38,264 nt of DNA, from NCBI GenBank assembly GCA_027624335.1, contig JAQBWV010000035.1, forward strand, positions 1 to 38,264, read 5' to 3'. The position numbers and the translations under genes are program-made. Under the pieces are notes generated by a model. It was given only the letters and a program-made list of their open reading frames with translations. It ran no database searches and was not told where the DNA came from. Every line of letters begins with the position of its first letter. Position 1 is the stretch's first letter. Source of the DNA: Planctomycetota bacterium (lineage in GTDB: Bacteria > Planctomycetota > Planctomycetia > Planctomycetales > Planctomycetaceae). This document shows, piece by piece, positions 17,173 through 25,208 of the stretch.

Positions 17173-18177
17173 TCATGGCTCGTGTCGTCGTTGCCACGTT
17201 TGTGAACGACACTTTCGTACTACAGCCCGAAACAAACATGACGTAAGCATTTGCAAGACGTCGAACCTGGTGACAACCGGTCGGGTTTCCAGCACTCGAA
17301 ATCCGATGCGCTCGATCCGGTCGAGGATGCACAGTCCGCCTCGGGCGAAGAGTTCGATATCGACCTGAAGTGGCCCGGGGAGAACTTCAACCAGCGGCAG
17401 GCCGGAATTCAGCAGGTTTCGCGCGCGACCGACTTCAAACTCCATCAGCTGCAAGAACTCGTCCGTCGTGCGGCGGGCGAACAGGTCTTCGCGAGCGACT
17501 CCAAAACGGTCCCGATCTTCTTTCGGCAAATAGATTCGATTGATGGCGAGGTCGCGATCCACGTCCTGCCAGAAGTTCGCCAGCTGCAGACCGGTACAGA
17601 TTGAATCTGACCACGCGAACGTTTGATCGGAAACCTGTCGACACAAATGCAGCACGATCCGTCCAACCGGGTTGGCGCTGCGAGTGCAATAGTCAAGCAC
17701 CTGATCGTGAGTGTCGTACTCAAGCACGTGCTGATCCTGTTCGAACGCGGAGATCAAATCCGCGAACAACTGCTGCGGGATGTCGAACTCGTCGATCGTG
17801 GGTTTCAGCGCGACGAAGACAGGATGGTGACAGTTTCCCGCGAAGGACTCTGTCAGTTCATGACGCCACCAGCCGAGCAGTTTGAGCGATCGTTCTGTGT
17901 CACCGATCTCGTCGCCCAGATCGTCGGCCCAGCGGCAGAATGAGTACACATTGTAGAAGTGCTGATGTAACCCTTTTGGAAGCAGCCACGAAACCAGTGG
18001 GAAGTTTTCGTAATGCCCTGTTGCCAGCGTCCGGCAATACGCGTTGGCGTCGTCGAGCGATGGAGCTTCGCGAAGCGCTGGTCGACTTGCGGCAAGGGTC
18101 TCGCGGTCGACCGGCCACCAGTCAGCAACCTGTTCGGCGACAGGTCGTAAAGCATCTTCCCGAATTGTGCCGTACAC
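17173..18177 (-). CDS. hpnC: HpnC-type squalene/hydroxysqualene synthase
   Basis: This 334-residue protein is a trans-isoprenyl diphosphate synthase-fold enzyme of the HpnC group. In the HpnCDE route HpnD makes presqualene diphosphate from farnesyl diphosphate, HpnC converts it to hydroxysqualene and HpnE reduces that to squalene. HYENFPLVSWLLP (55-67) is typical of HpnC. The two aspartate-rich motifs are ADDLGDE (84-90) and NFWQDVDRD (201-209). The start is a GTG at 18177; the conserved region begins near residue 40, leaving a 40-residue extension of uncertain reality. hpnD and hpnE are not adjacent here, so they would be elsewhere. Its product class is also made by phytoene and squalene synthases, but the HYENFP motif favours HpnC. 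Confidence 0.83.
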   Translation of the reverse strand: MYGTIREDALRPVAEQVADWWPVDRETLAASRPALREAPSLDDANAYCRTLATGHYENFPLVSWLLPKGLHQHFYNVYSFCRWADDLGDEIGDTERSLKLLGWWRHELTESFAGNCHHPVFVALKPTIDEFDIPQQLFADLISAFEQDQHVLEYDTHDQVLDYCTRSANPVGRIVLHLCRQVSDQTFAWSDSICTGLQLANFWQDVDRDLAINRIYLPKEDRDRFGVAREDLFARRTTDEFLQLMEFEVGRARNLLNSGLPLVEVLPGPLQVDIELFARGGLCILDRIERIGFRVLETRPVVTRFDVLQMLTSCLFRAVVRKCRSQTWQRRHEP

Positions 18178-18215
18178 GTCTCACCCTGAACTTCCGACCT
18201 GATCAAGCACCAGTA

Positions 18216-18479
18216 TCAATAATGCGGTGGCTTGTCGTCTTCCAGAGACGGCATCTCTTCACCAGCCAGGAGACGTTCCATGTTTCCGTTGACCTGGGCG
18301 AGCATTCCGTTCAGACGTCCGATTTCTTCCTGTTGAGCGAGTAGAACTTCATGCATCTGCTGCTGGTCATGCTGCAGGTGCATGACGGCTTCCTGCATGG
18401 CCAGCCATTGTTGCTGCCAGACAGCCGTGCAGGAAGCCGTTGTTGACTCCGTTGACTCCAGTGAAGGCTGCTCTGTCAT
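18216..18479 (-). CDS. Small coiled-coil protein of unknown function
   Basis: This 87-residue protein is not recognised. It is rich in Gln, Met and Glu, and residues about 22-70 look like a continuous helix able to form a coiled coil (VWQQQWLAMQEAVMHLQHDQ onward, QQEEIGRLNGMLAQVNGNME). The tail is acidic and ends PPHY. No signal peptide is present. Its ATG overlaps the stop of the upstream oxidoreductase gene by four bases (ATGA), which supports a real, translationally coupled gene. hpnC begins 38 bases downstream. A role as an adaptor or structural partner is possible but nothing in the sequence shows it. Confidence 0.68.
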   Translation of the reverse strand: MTEQPSLESTESTTASCTAVWQQQWLAMQEAVMHLQHDQQQMHEVLLAQQEEIGRLNGMLAQVNGNMERLLAGEEMPSLEDDKPPHY

Positions 18480-19633
18480 GCCTGCGACTCTGATTTTGCG
18501 ATCGGCTCGGACTGCCTGCTGGCAGCTGATCGGTATGTTGCGTGAACGACGTCGACCGTGTGAGCGGCCATGGCCGCAGTGACGTCACTTTGCTGATTCT
18601 GTTCGAGACAGTCCAGGAACGCAGCCGCGTCTGACTTCGCGACCGCATTGACTGATTGCCAGTCCTGTTTGGGATGGATGCCGCCGGTCTTCTGAGTGCT
18701 CGACCAGAAACCCATGGGATCTTCCGGATGACCAGTGGCCGGCTGGGTCCACGGTGCCGTGTCCGAACAGACTTCCAGTCTGGGTCGTTGAGCGTCGATG
18801 GTAATGCTGCCACGAGTGCCCACCAGGCGGATATCATGCACTCCAAAATCGCGATGGCTCATCCACCCACACCGACCGGCGGTGATGGTCGCTTCAGTCC
18901 CTCCGTCCATTCTCAGCAGGACGCTGGCGAAGTCTTCGACATCGTTCTTCTGGTGAGCTTCGAAAAAGTAGTTGGACGTGACGGCATCGACACTGTCAAA
19001 GCGTTGCCCGGTGAGCCACTGAAACAGAATCAACGGGTAATAGCCAACGCACAGGAACTCGCGTTTCGAATCGGTGAACGTGAAGCGCGACGCCGGCGGA
19101 TTCTCTTGACGAGGACGACTCAGATCGGCCGTACCAGGGATCCCTTTGGCAAACGTCACATCGCTGTGCAGGCCGACCAGCTCACCCAGTTCTCCAGAAT
19201 CGACAATCTGTTTTGCCTGCTGACACGCCGGTAGTCGCACCATGCTGAAGGCCTGAGCGAGCAAACCATTGTTCTGAATGGCGTTCGCAACCTGCCACGC
19301 ACCGTCGACGGTCGGAGCAGGATCTTTGTCGAGATAAATATGCTTACCGGCTTCGACACACGCCAGCGTCAGCGGCAGCCGACGTTCTGGTTCTGCACAG
19401 ATCGATACCACGTTCACATCATCGCGACCGATAGCTGCTGACAGATCACTCAGATACGGAATGCCCAGTTCGTCGGCGAGTTCCCGGTTCAGTTCGCGTC
19501 GCCGCTGTGGAATGCCGGCTTCGTCAGCCAGACCAATTAACTGACAACGTTCATCGGCGGCGAAAGCCCGCGCGTAGTTTTCCTGGTGAGTCTGGTTTCC
19601 CGTGATCAGAAGCAGGCCAAATTGAGCAGACAT
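18476..19633 (-). CDS. Gfo/Idh/MocA-family oxidoreductase
   Basis: This 385-residue protein has an N-terminal NAD(P)-binding Rossmann half (about 1-120) and a C-terminal alpha/beta half. Family marks are VVSICAEPERRLPLTLACVEAGKHIYLDKD, ending near residue 105, where the usual EKP motif reads DKD but keeps the lysine, and the later CVGYYPLILFQWLTG with a GxYP-like motif where the family often has GxHxxD. The glycine motif at the N-terminus is atypical (LLLITGNQTHQENYARAF), so cofactor use may differ. The ATG at 19633 has an AAGG site upstream and lies seven bases after the beta-propeller stop, so the two genes are co-transcribed. Planctomycetes carry many such sugar dehydrogenase homologues; the substrate is unknown. 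Confidence 0.85.
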   Translation of the reverse strand: MSAQFGLLLITGNQTHQENYARAFAADERCQLIGLADEAGIPQRRRELNRELADELGIPYLSDLSAAIGRDDVNVVSICAEPERRLPLTLACVEAGKHIYLDKDPAPTVDGAWQVANAIQNNGLLAQAFSMVRLPACQQAKQIVDSGELGELVGLHSDVTFAKGIPGTADLSRPRQENPPASRFTFTDSKREFLCVGYYPLILFQWLTGQRFDSVDAVTSNYFFEAHQKNDVEDFASVLLRMDGGTEATITAGRCGWMSHRDFGVHDIRLVGTRGSITIDAQRPRLEVCSDTAPWTQPATGHPEDPMGFWSSTQKTGGIHPKQDWQSVNAVAKSDAAAFLDCLEQNQQSDVTAAMAAHTVDVVHATYRSAASRQSEPIAKSESQA

Positions 19634-19640
19634 GAGGACC

Positions 19641-20885
19641 TTACGTGCCTTTGGCTTCCAGACAGGCCAGACGATGGAACGAACGCAGAAACAATCGGCC
19701 GTTGGCGATGGCCGGTGTCGAGTGACTCGGATCGTCCAGCGGCGTTCGCCCCAGTTCTTTGAACTCGGGCGAGGCAGCAATCACCACCACTTCGCCGTCT
19801 TCCGCCATACAGTACAGCTTGCCGTCAATGCAGATGGGGGAGCCGCTGAAATTGCCTCCCAGACGTTTGACCCAGACGTCTGTCCCATCGGTCAGATTGA
19901 CGCAAGCGACAATGCCTTCGTCGCTCCATTCGTAGAGATGCTCTCCATAGACCACCGGAGTCGGCACGTAGGGAATGACTTTCTTCCGCTCCCAGACAAT
20001 CTTCGCCAGGCCATTTTCGTCGAGCTCACCGTCAAGGCTGACCGCCATCTGCTGAACGCCAAAGCGACCGCCCTGTCCGCAGGACGCGATCAGTAGACCG
20101 TTTCCGTAGACGGGAGACGCGACCGTCCGCAGCGGGAAAGTCTGTCCCTGCCAGTTCATAATACCGGTGTACGGATTCAGGCTGGTGATACCCATGTTTC
20201 CGCTCACGCAGATCAATTGAGGCTTTCCGTCTTTGTCCGGAACCACAATCGGCGTGGCGTAGGATGTTTCTCGAAAACTTCGCAGTGTGCTCCACCTTGT
20301 TTCGCCAGTGGCAGTGTCGAGGGCGATGATCCGACTTGGCCCTCGCTGATCCTTAGGGCAGATCAGCATGTCCTCGAACAGGCACAGCGAAACACCGATG
20401 TTGTGCTGACTTTCGTACTCGCCCAGGCTGCGGCGCCAAGCGAGTTTGCCGTCAAAGTCATAGGCGGTGACGAGGTACCGCTCGATGTCGGCGTGGGCGA
20501 CGTAAATCAGTTTCCCGTCGGTCACCGGGGTGCTGGAGGCCCAACTGCTCTTGCTGTGTTTGTGGCTGTCGCTCATGGCGATTTCAACCTGCCAATTCTC
20601 TTTCCCGGTAGCCGGGTCGAGGCACAGCAATCGTCGCACAAGACCGCGTTCACTGGCGGCGGTGACAAACAGTTTGTCGCCCCAGACGATCGGAGCGGCG
20701 TGGCCAACGCCGGGCAGTTCGATATTCCACTTGTAGTTGCCGGCACTCCAGCTGGTGGGGATGCCTTTCTGATCGCTGACGCCGGTTCCGTTGTCCCCTC
20801 GGAACCGAGACCAGTTTTCGGCGGACACAGGATTCGAGTTGAGAACAAAGCATGTCACAGCAAACAGCACTGCGTAACGAATCAT
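19641..20885 (-). CDS. Secreted PQQ-like beta-propeller protein
   Basis: This 414-residue protein has a Sec signal peptide (cleavage near VSAEN, residue 22) followed by ENWSRFRGDNGTGVSDQKG, a planctomycete form of the NWPxFRGPNGTG start of this family. The rest is a beta-propeller with repeated blades of PQQ type, such as LLCLDPATGKENWQVEI, IIALDTATGETRWST and IVACVNLTDGTDVWVKRL. The catalytic residues of PQQ alcohol dehydrogenases were not identified, so it is more likely a binding or scaffold protein outside the cytoplasm. A ribosome site AGGA lies eight bases before the ATG. It is followed at seven bases by the oxidoreductase gene. Confidence 0.87.
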   Translation of the reverse strand: MIRYAVLFAVTCFVLNSNPVSAENWSRFRGDNGTGVSDQKGIPTSWSAGNYKWNIELPGVGHAAPIVWGDKLFVTAASERGLVRRLLCLDPATGKENWQVEIAMSDSHKHSKSSWASSTPVTDGKLIYVAHADIERYLVTAYDFDGKLAWRRSLGEYESQHNIGVSLCLFEDMLICPKDQRGPSRIIALDTATGETRWSTLRSFRETSYATPIVVPDKDGKPQLICVSGNMGITSLNPYTGIMNWQGQTFPLRTVASPVYGNGLLIASCGQGGRFGVQQMAVSLDGELDENGLAKIVWERKKVIPYVPTPVVYGEHLYEWSDEGIVACVNLTDGTDVWVKRLGGNFSGSPICIDGKLYCMAEDGEVVVIAASPEFKELGRTPLDDPSHSTPAIANGRLFLRSFHRLACLEAKGT

Positions 20886-21134
20886 GGTGAGGTTCCTGTG
20901 GCGTGAAATTCGGAAGGAGTCGTGAAGGACATTCGGTCATTCAGCGGATGACTGAAGAATGGTGCAACGGCATCGGCAGTTCAAGTTCGAATCGCGTTTG
21001 AAATGACTTGCCGATTCAGCATGCCACTCCTTCGAAGACGGAAAGCCAGGACGAATACGAACCGGCACCAACACAAACCAGGTCTCTCGTCCGCGCAGAC
21101 ATGACGATTTGCTGGTACTCGAATGGCAAGTCGT

Positions 21135-22376
21135 TCACAGGGCAGCGGGTCGAGATTCGCGACGGAATTCGGTCGGACGCTGACCGGTCTGGCGAAAGAA
21201 TGCGTCACTGAAATATTTCTCGTTCGAAAATCCGGACTGCCTGGCAATCGCGGCCAGTGCGAGGTCAGTTTCGTTCAGAAGCTGTCGCGAGCGGTCGATC
21301 TGAATACGCAGTAGCTCCGCCTTGGGAGTTCTGCCAAGTATCTGTTTGAAGCGTCGCTCGAAAACACTGCGTGACATGGACACATGACGCACGACGGAGT
21401 CCACTTGAATTCCTTCACAGGCATGATCGCGAATAAATCGTACAGCTTTCGCGATGTCCGGATCGTCAATCGCGAGCATGTCCGAAGACCGTCGCGCGAC
21501 CAGTGCTCGCGGCTTGATCAGCACCGGCCCTTCCGGGCCCGGCTCGCCAATGATCATGCGGTGCAGCCAGGACGCGGCTTCGTAACCAATCCGAATTCCG
21601 TCTGGATCGATGCTTGTCATCGGCGGATTAGCCATCAAACAAAGGACAGGATCATTGTCGACGGCGACTATCGCGGCCTGATCGGGAACCCTGACTGACG
21701 CTCGCCGACACGCATCCACCAGCTGGTAACCTCGCGGGTCGTGGCACGCCATGATGCCAACTGGTTTGGGCAACGACTCCACCCAACTCGCCAGTTCTGT
21801 CTGCTCTTCTTCCCAGCCTCGAGTGCCAAAGTCTGCGGTCGGAATCCCGGGTGTTCCTGCATCCTGTATTTGCCTGTTCGATGACGGACGACGTTTTGAA
21901 CTACTTGTCGGCTCGCCGGTGTGTATGTCACAGGCAAAGCCGGCTGCTTCAACGTGCTGCACAAATTGCTGCTTTCGCAAGTCCAGAGTTCGCATCTGTC
22001 CCGCCGGAACGCCGCAGAATGCAAAATCACTCAGCCCCCGATCTCGCAGGTGCTCAAACGCCAACCGCGTGATGGTTTCGTTGTCGCCTCCAATAAACGG
22101 GATCTTTAGCTCAGGCAGGCGTCCACGGAGATCGATCGCTGGAAGTCTCGTCGCCAGAACGGCGTCGGCCATAATCTGATCGTCGATCCGAGCCAGAATC
22201 CCATCGCCTCCCCAGGTTGACAGCCACTTCGGAGGCGCTGCTCCCAGACCTTGAGGCTCAAAGTACATCGACCAGGGGCCGTGCAACCGGCTGTAACGAG
22301 CGATACCTTCGATCATCCCGCGGCCCAACGCTCGGGACGACTCAATCAGCACGGCAACTCGAAGAAGGCGGCTCAT
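21135..22376 (-). CDS. XylR-type AraC-family transcriptional regulator
   Basis: This 413-residue protein pairs a LacI/periplasmic-binding-like sensor (about residues 5-290; VAVLIESSRALGRGMIEGIARY at the start, later IVAVDNDPVLCLMANPPMTSI) with a C-terminal AraC double helix-turn-helix (about 305-405; SMSRSVFERRFKQILGRTP and IARQSGFSNEKYFSDAFFRQ). This is the architecture of the xylose regulator XylR and of many planctomycete sugar regulators. A Ser/Arg-rich insert around residues 165-210 is unusual. The ATG at 22376 was chosen because the sensor domain starts there; the frame is open upstream to 22568. It lies 249 bases upstream of the beta-propeller and oxidoreductase genes on the same strand and may control them; the gap between holds no gene. 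Confidence 0.88.
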   Translation of the reverse strand: MSRLLRVAVLIESSRALGRGMIEGIARYSRLHGPWSMYFEPQGLGAAPPKWLSTWGGDGILARIDDQIMADAVLATRLPAIDLRGRLPELKIPFIGGDNETITRLAFEHLRDRGLSDFAFCGVPAGQMRTLDLRKQQFVQHVEAAGFACDIHTGEPTSSSKRRPSSNRQIQDAGTPGIPTADFGTRGWEEEQTELASWVESLPKPVGIMACHDPRGYQLVDACRRASVRVPDQAAIVAVDNDPVLCLMANPPMTSIDPDGIRIGYEAASWLHRMIIGEPGPEGPVLIKPRALVARRSSDMLAIDDPDIAKAVRFIRDHACEGIQVDSVVRHVSMSRSVFERRFKQILGRTPKAELLRIQIDRSRQLLNETDLALAAIARQSGFSNEKYFSDAFFRQTGQRPTEFRRESRPAAL

Positions 22377-22615
22377 GAGCGGAATGTACTTTGCAAACGT
22401 GTTGTTGAGCCGGGACAGTAATTCGTTGAGACGGCGATCCGAAAATCGTACATAATCCTGACTGAGAAACCATAAGAGGCATGACAGACAATCGACTCTC
22501 GGCCGAACTCCAATCGGCAAAACCCGGCGTCTGGGTGTACTCCTTGCGTCATCGACGGTACAGCGCAAGAATTATCGGCCAGCAGTGAAATCAGAATTCA
22601 GCACGAGGTCCCAAC

Positions 22616-22888
22616 ATGGCCCAGGCGATCGTCGATCCCGCACAGCTCAGACAGTTTGCTCAGACGTTGAAGAAGTTCAACGAAGGACTGCTCGAACAGT
22701 CGACCGCTCTGGCCAATCAGCTGGCAACGGTCAGTAATACCTGGCGGGATCAGGAAAACAAAAAGTTCTGCGAACAGTTCGAACAGCACATGCGACTGCT
22801 GGCTCGATTTGTCGAATCGAACAACGACCACATCCCGTATCTGCTTCGCAAGGCTGAGCGGATCGAAGAATACCTTCAACAACGATAG
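22616..22888 (+). CDS. WXG100-like small helical protein
   Basis: This 90-residue protein has the size and shape of the WXG100 (ESAT-6-like) superfamily: two helices separated by a turn containing a tryptophan, here Trp43 in NTWRDQENKKF. The motif is W-R-D rather than W-x-G, as in some WXG100 relatives of Gram-negative lineages. A GAGG ribosome site lies seven bases before the ATG. No signal peptide is present. WXG100 proteins are often exported by EssC/EccC-type ATPases, but none is in this window. It is followed 42 bases later by a larger coiled-coil gene and then by pdxH, so it forms a unit with them. An unrelated helical hairpin is possible. Confidence 0.7.
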   Translation: MAQAIVDPAQLRQFAQTLKKFNEGLLEQSTALANQLATVSNTWRDQENKKFCEQFEQHMRLLARFVESNNDHIPYLLRKAERIEEYLQQR

Positions 22889-22930
22889 CCCGCCGCACCG
22901 CCCGTTCACACTCGTTGATCGAAGTTCATC

Positions 22931-23431
22931 ATGTCGACAGCCAACGTTCGATCGATTGAAGCGGTCCGCGACTTTCGCATCGCGCTGATCATCTTTCATC
23001 AGAACGTTCTCGACGCACTGATGACGATGCAGGAGCAGGTTTACTCGGCGCTGCAATGGATCGAGAACGATCGCCCCAGGCACTGGCATCAGCAGGAACT
23101 GAAGGCGTTTGATCAGATTTCAGAAGCGAGGATCGCTTTGGAAGGCGCTCGCATGCGGAAGTCCATGGACGATTATCGACCGTCACTGATCGAAGAGAAG
23201 CAAGCACTGAAGGACGCGAAAGACCAATTGACGTACTGTCAGGAAAAGGTGCGTATCGTGAAGGCCATGAGTCTCAAAATGCGACACGAAGCCGATGAGT
23301 TTCGTGGCCGCATGAGCCAGCTTGAACGACTGCTCGAAACCGACATTCCGAAGATGATCGCCCTTCTGGAGCGCATGCTGACCGCCCTGGAGGCGTACGC
23401 CGAAGTCGACACACGCAAACGCGAGGAATGA
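22931..23431 (+). CDS. Coiled-coil protein linked to the WXG100-like gene
   Basis: This 166-residue protein is not recognised. It is almost wholly predicted helical, with long amphipathic stretches, charged residues and no signal peptide or membrane segment. Residues about 55-110 (RHWHQQELKAFDQISEARIA and on) and 110-160 look like antiparallel coiled coils. Its place directly after the WXG100-like gene and seven bases before pdxH suggests co-transcription, and it may be the heterodimer partner or chaperone of the small protein. This is inference from position and fold class only. Confidence 0.68.
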   Translation: MSTANVRSIEAVRDFRIALIIFHQNVLDALMTMQEQVYSALQWIENDRPRHWHQQELKAFDQISEARIALEGARMRKSMDDYRPSLIEEKQALKDAKDQLTYCQEKVRIVKAMSLKMRHEADEFRGRMSQLERLLETDIPKMIALLERMLTALEAYAEVDTRKREE

Positions 23432-23438
23432 TCGTTCG

Positions 23439-24068
23439 ATGACATCAGAATCCACAGCCGACACGACAGTACACGGCGGACGGCATCCGCTGTACCTCGA
23501 AGCCATCAACGCATTTCGGGAGAAATTCTCGATGACCGCGGAACTCGACGTGCGTGAGCCGGCGGCGATGAGTCTCGCGACAGTCGATGCGAATGGTCAG
23601 CCATCGATACGAACAGTCCTGCTACGCGGCATCGACGAACGCGGATTTGTGTTTTTCACGAATTCGCAGAGCCGCAAGGGCACACAGATCGCGGGCAATC
23701 CACAGGTAGCGTTGAACTTTTACTGGGATACCTGGGCCGAGCAGGTTCACGTCGAAGGCCGCGTCGAGATCATTACTGATTCCGAGTCCGATCAGTACTG
23801 GAAGAAGCGCGCACGACTCAGCCAGATTGGAGCGTGGGCCTCAGACCAGTCCCGCCCTCTTTCCGACCGCGAGGAATTTCTGGCCAGAGTCGAAGAGATC
23901 GAGAAGAGTTTCAAGGGACAGGACATTCCGAGGCCGCCGCACTGGTTCGGCTATCGCGTCGTTCCCAACCGCATCGAACTGTGGTCCGGTCGCGCAGGCC
24001 GTCTCCACGAACGATACGTCTACGCATCCCACGGCGAAGTATGGACAAAGCAGATGCTCTATCCGTAG
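23439..24068 (+). CDS. pdxH: Pyridoxamine 5'-phosphate oxidase
   Basis: PdxH oxidises pyridoxine 5'-phosphate or pyridoxamine 5'-phosphate to pyridoxal 5'-phosphate with FMN and oxygen. The 209-residue protein shows the family blocks: AMSLATVDANGQPSIRTVLL (47-66 region), GFVFFTNSQSRKGTQIAGNP, the FMN- and substrate-binding WAEQVHVEGRVE, and the C-terminal signature in the PHWFGYRVVPNRIELWSGR and LHERYVY region. Length is normal. The ATG follows the stop of the preceding gene by seven bases with a GAGGA site inside that gene's end. It ends 30 bases before the convergent nucleotidyltransferase remnant. Confidence 0.95.
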   Translation: MTSESTADTTVHGGRHPLYLEAINAFREKFSMTAELDVREPAAMSLATVDANGQPSIRTVLLRGIDERGFVFFTNSQSRKGTQIAGNPQVALNFYWDTWAEQVHVEGRVEIITDSESDQYWKKRARLSQIGAWASDQSRPLSDREEFLARVEEIEKSFKGQDIPRPPHWFGYRVVPNRIELWSGRAGRLHERYVYASHGEVWTKQMLYP

Positions 24069-24098
24069 ACGGCTGAAATGGTTGACCAGTCGAATCCG

Positions 24099-24745
24099 CT
24101 ATCCGTCGAATTCGGAAGAGTCCATATCGTCCGGCCATCCGGAGTTTTTCAGCAGCATGTCAAACTCGGCAGCAAGATCACGGCCTCGATCAGTAATCAG
24201 ACCAGGTCTTTGTCGAACGATGTCGATCGTCGCGGAATCTGCATTCTGCAGAAGTACCGTTATGTCGCGAATGTCGAAGTGCCGGTGACGATTGTCTGAA
24301 GCCAGCAGCTTCATAGCGATCAACTCAGCCGGTCGCGCAACAGGTGCAACAACTCCAGGAAATATTTCTGCCGCATTGGCACTTTCGACGACTTCCAGTT
24401 CGATACCGGAAGCGGCAAACAACAGGTCGACCAGAGGGCAGTTTTCTTCTCCCGCCAGCTTGAGTCGGACAGCCCGCAGGCGGCGATTCGGCTTGTTCTT
24501 AAGTTGATTTACCAGCTGATACCTCGCTGGAACATCCGGAAAGTCAACTGCTCCGCGTCGGCGTCTCCACGGGACGAGATCGCCATGTCGACGTCGCTGG
24601 TGAATCGAGGTTCGGAATGAACTCCGACGGCCACACCGCCGACAACAGCGAATCCCACGCCGCAGTCGGTCAGATCCGCCACCGCTCGGCTAAGAAGTCC
24701 AGGAAGTGAGATCACCGCTAACTCCGGATCGCGACCGTGAATCAA
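24099..24745 (-). pseudogene. Frameshifted AbiEii/MNT-type nucleotidyltransferase
   Basis: Two minus-strand frames together encode one nucleotidyltransferase-fold protein. The first (24745 down to 24509) has FAVVGGVAVGVHSEPRFTSD followed by VDMAI, the GG and DxD signature of the fold, and stops after MFQRGISW. The second frame, readable from about 24530 down to 24099, continues the same family (VNQLKNKPNRRLRAVRL, VDLLFAASGIELEVV, RPAELIAMKLLASDN). Adding one base within the GGT at 24521-24523 joins them into a continuous chain of about 215 residues. No slippery heptamer is seen, so a mutation or a sequence error is more likely than programmed frameshifting. The start is either TTG at 24745 or GTG at 24715, both overlapping the upstream small gene. 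Confidence 0.8.
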
Positions 24746-24932
24746 CCAGCTCTCCGAGCAGGGGCCGCTCTTCCAGCCAGCGCTGCAGTCTCTGACTGAT
24801 TTCCTTCTCCGCCTCTTCAGGAAATCGTCTCCGCAGGTTCTGCCGCATCATCATCATTCCGGCTTCATGCATTTCGAACGTGAGCTGAAGATTGCGTTTC
24901 AGGCGTTCGATATCGGTCGCATCCGACGACAT
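24690..24932 (-). CDS. Small antitoxin-like partner of the frameshifted nucleotidyltransferase
   Basis: This 80-residue protein begins with a helical segment (IERLKRNLQLTFEMHEAGMM) followed by MRQNLRRRFPEEAEKEISQR and WLEERP. Small proteins with this LRRRxP-EIxxRLxxWLxxRP pattern sit immediately upstream of nucleotidyltransferase genes in many bacteria; the family name I would check is the Rv0078B-related antitoxins. The C-terminal 20 residues are Ser/Gly-rich and overlap the start of the next gene. It is probably a regulator or antitoxin of the nucleotidyltransferase, but no function is demonstrated by the sequence. The module sits between the convergent pdxH and the divergent lepA. Confidence 0.72.
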   Translation of the reverse strand: MSSDATDIERLKRNLQLTFEMHEAGMMMMRQNLRRRFPEEAEKEISQRLQRWLEERPLLGELVDSRSRSGVSGDLTSWTS

Positions 24933-25208
24933 ATGATCAACCCCTGAAGTATCTGGCGATCAAAAACACGAAATCCGTCGACCGACTCAGGCACGATCGC
25001 TATTATTCTTCGCTCTTCAGAGAGACATGAAAACACCGGGCGATTGAGCGATTCTGTTTCGCCGTTCGCCTGCTCCGTCAGAATTGTGATCAGCAGGCTG
25101 TGCGGTCAACGGTCTACGCAAAGCGATTCTGGCCGATCTCCCGCCTTCCTGTCGACCTTGCATGGTGGACTCGGCATTCTTCCTCACCGCGTTACTGGCT
25201 ACCCGTCT

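Noticed and set aside
24515-24530. Programmed frameshift in the nucleotidyltransferase
   Set aside because: No slippery heptamer or downstream stem was seen; a base deletion or sequence error explains the break better.
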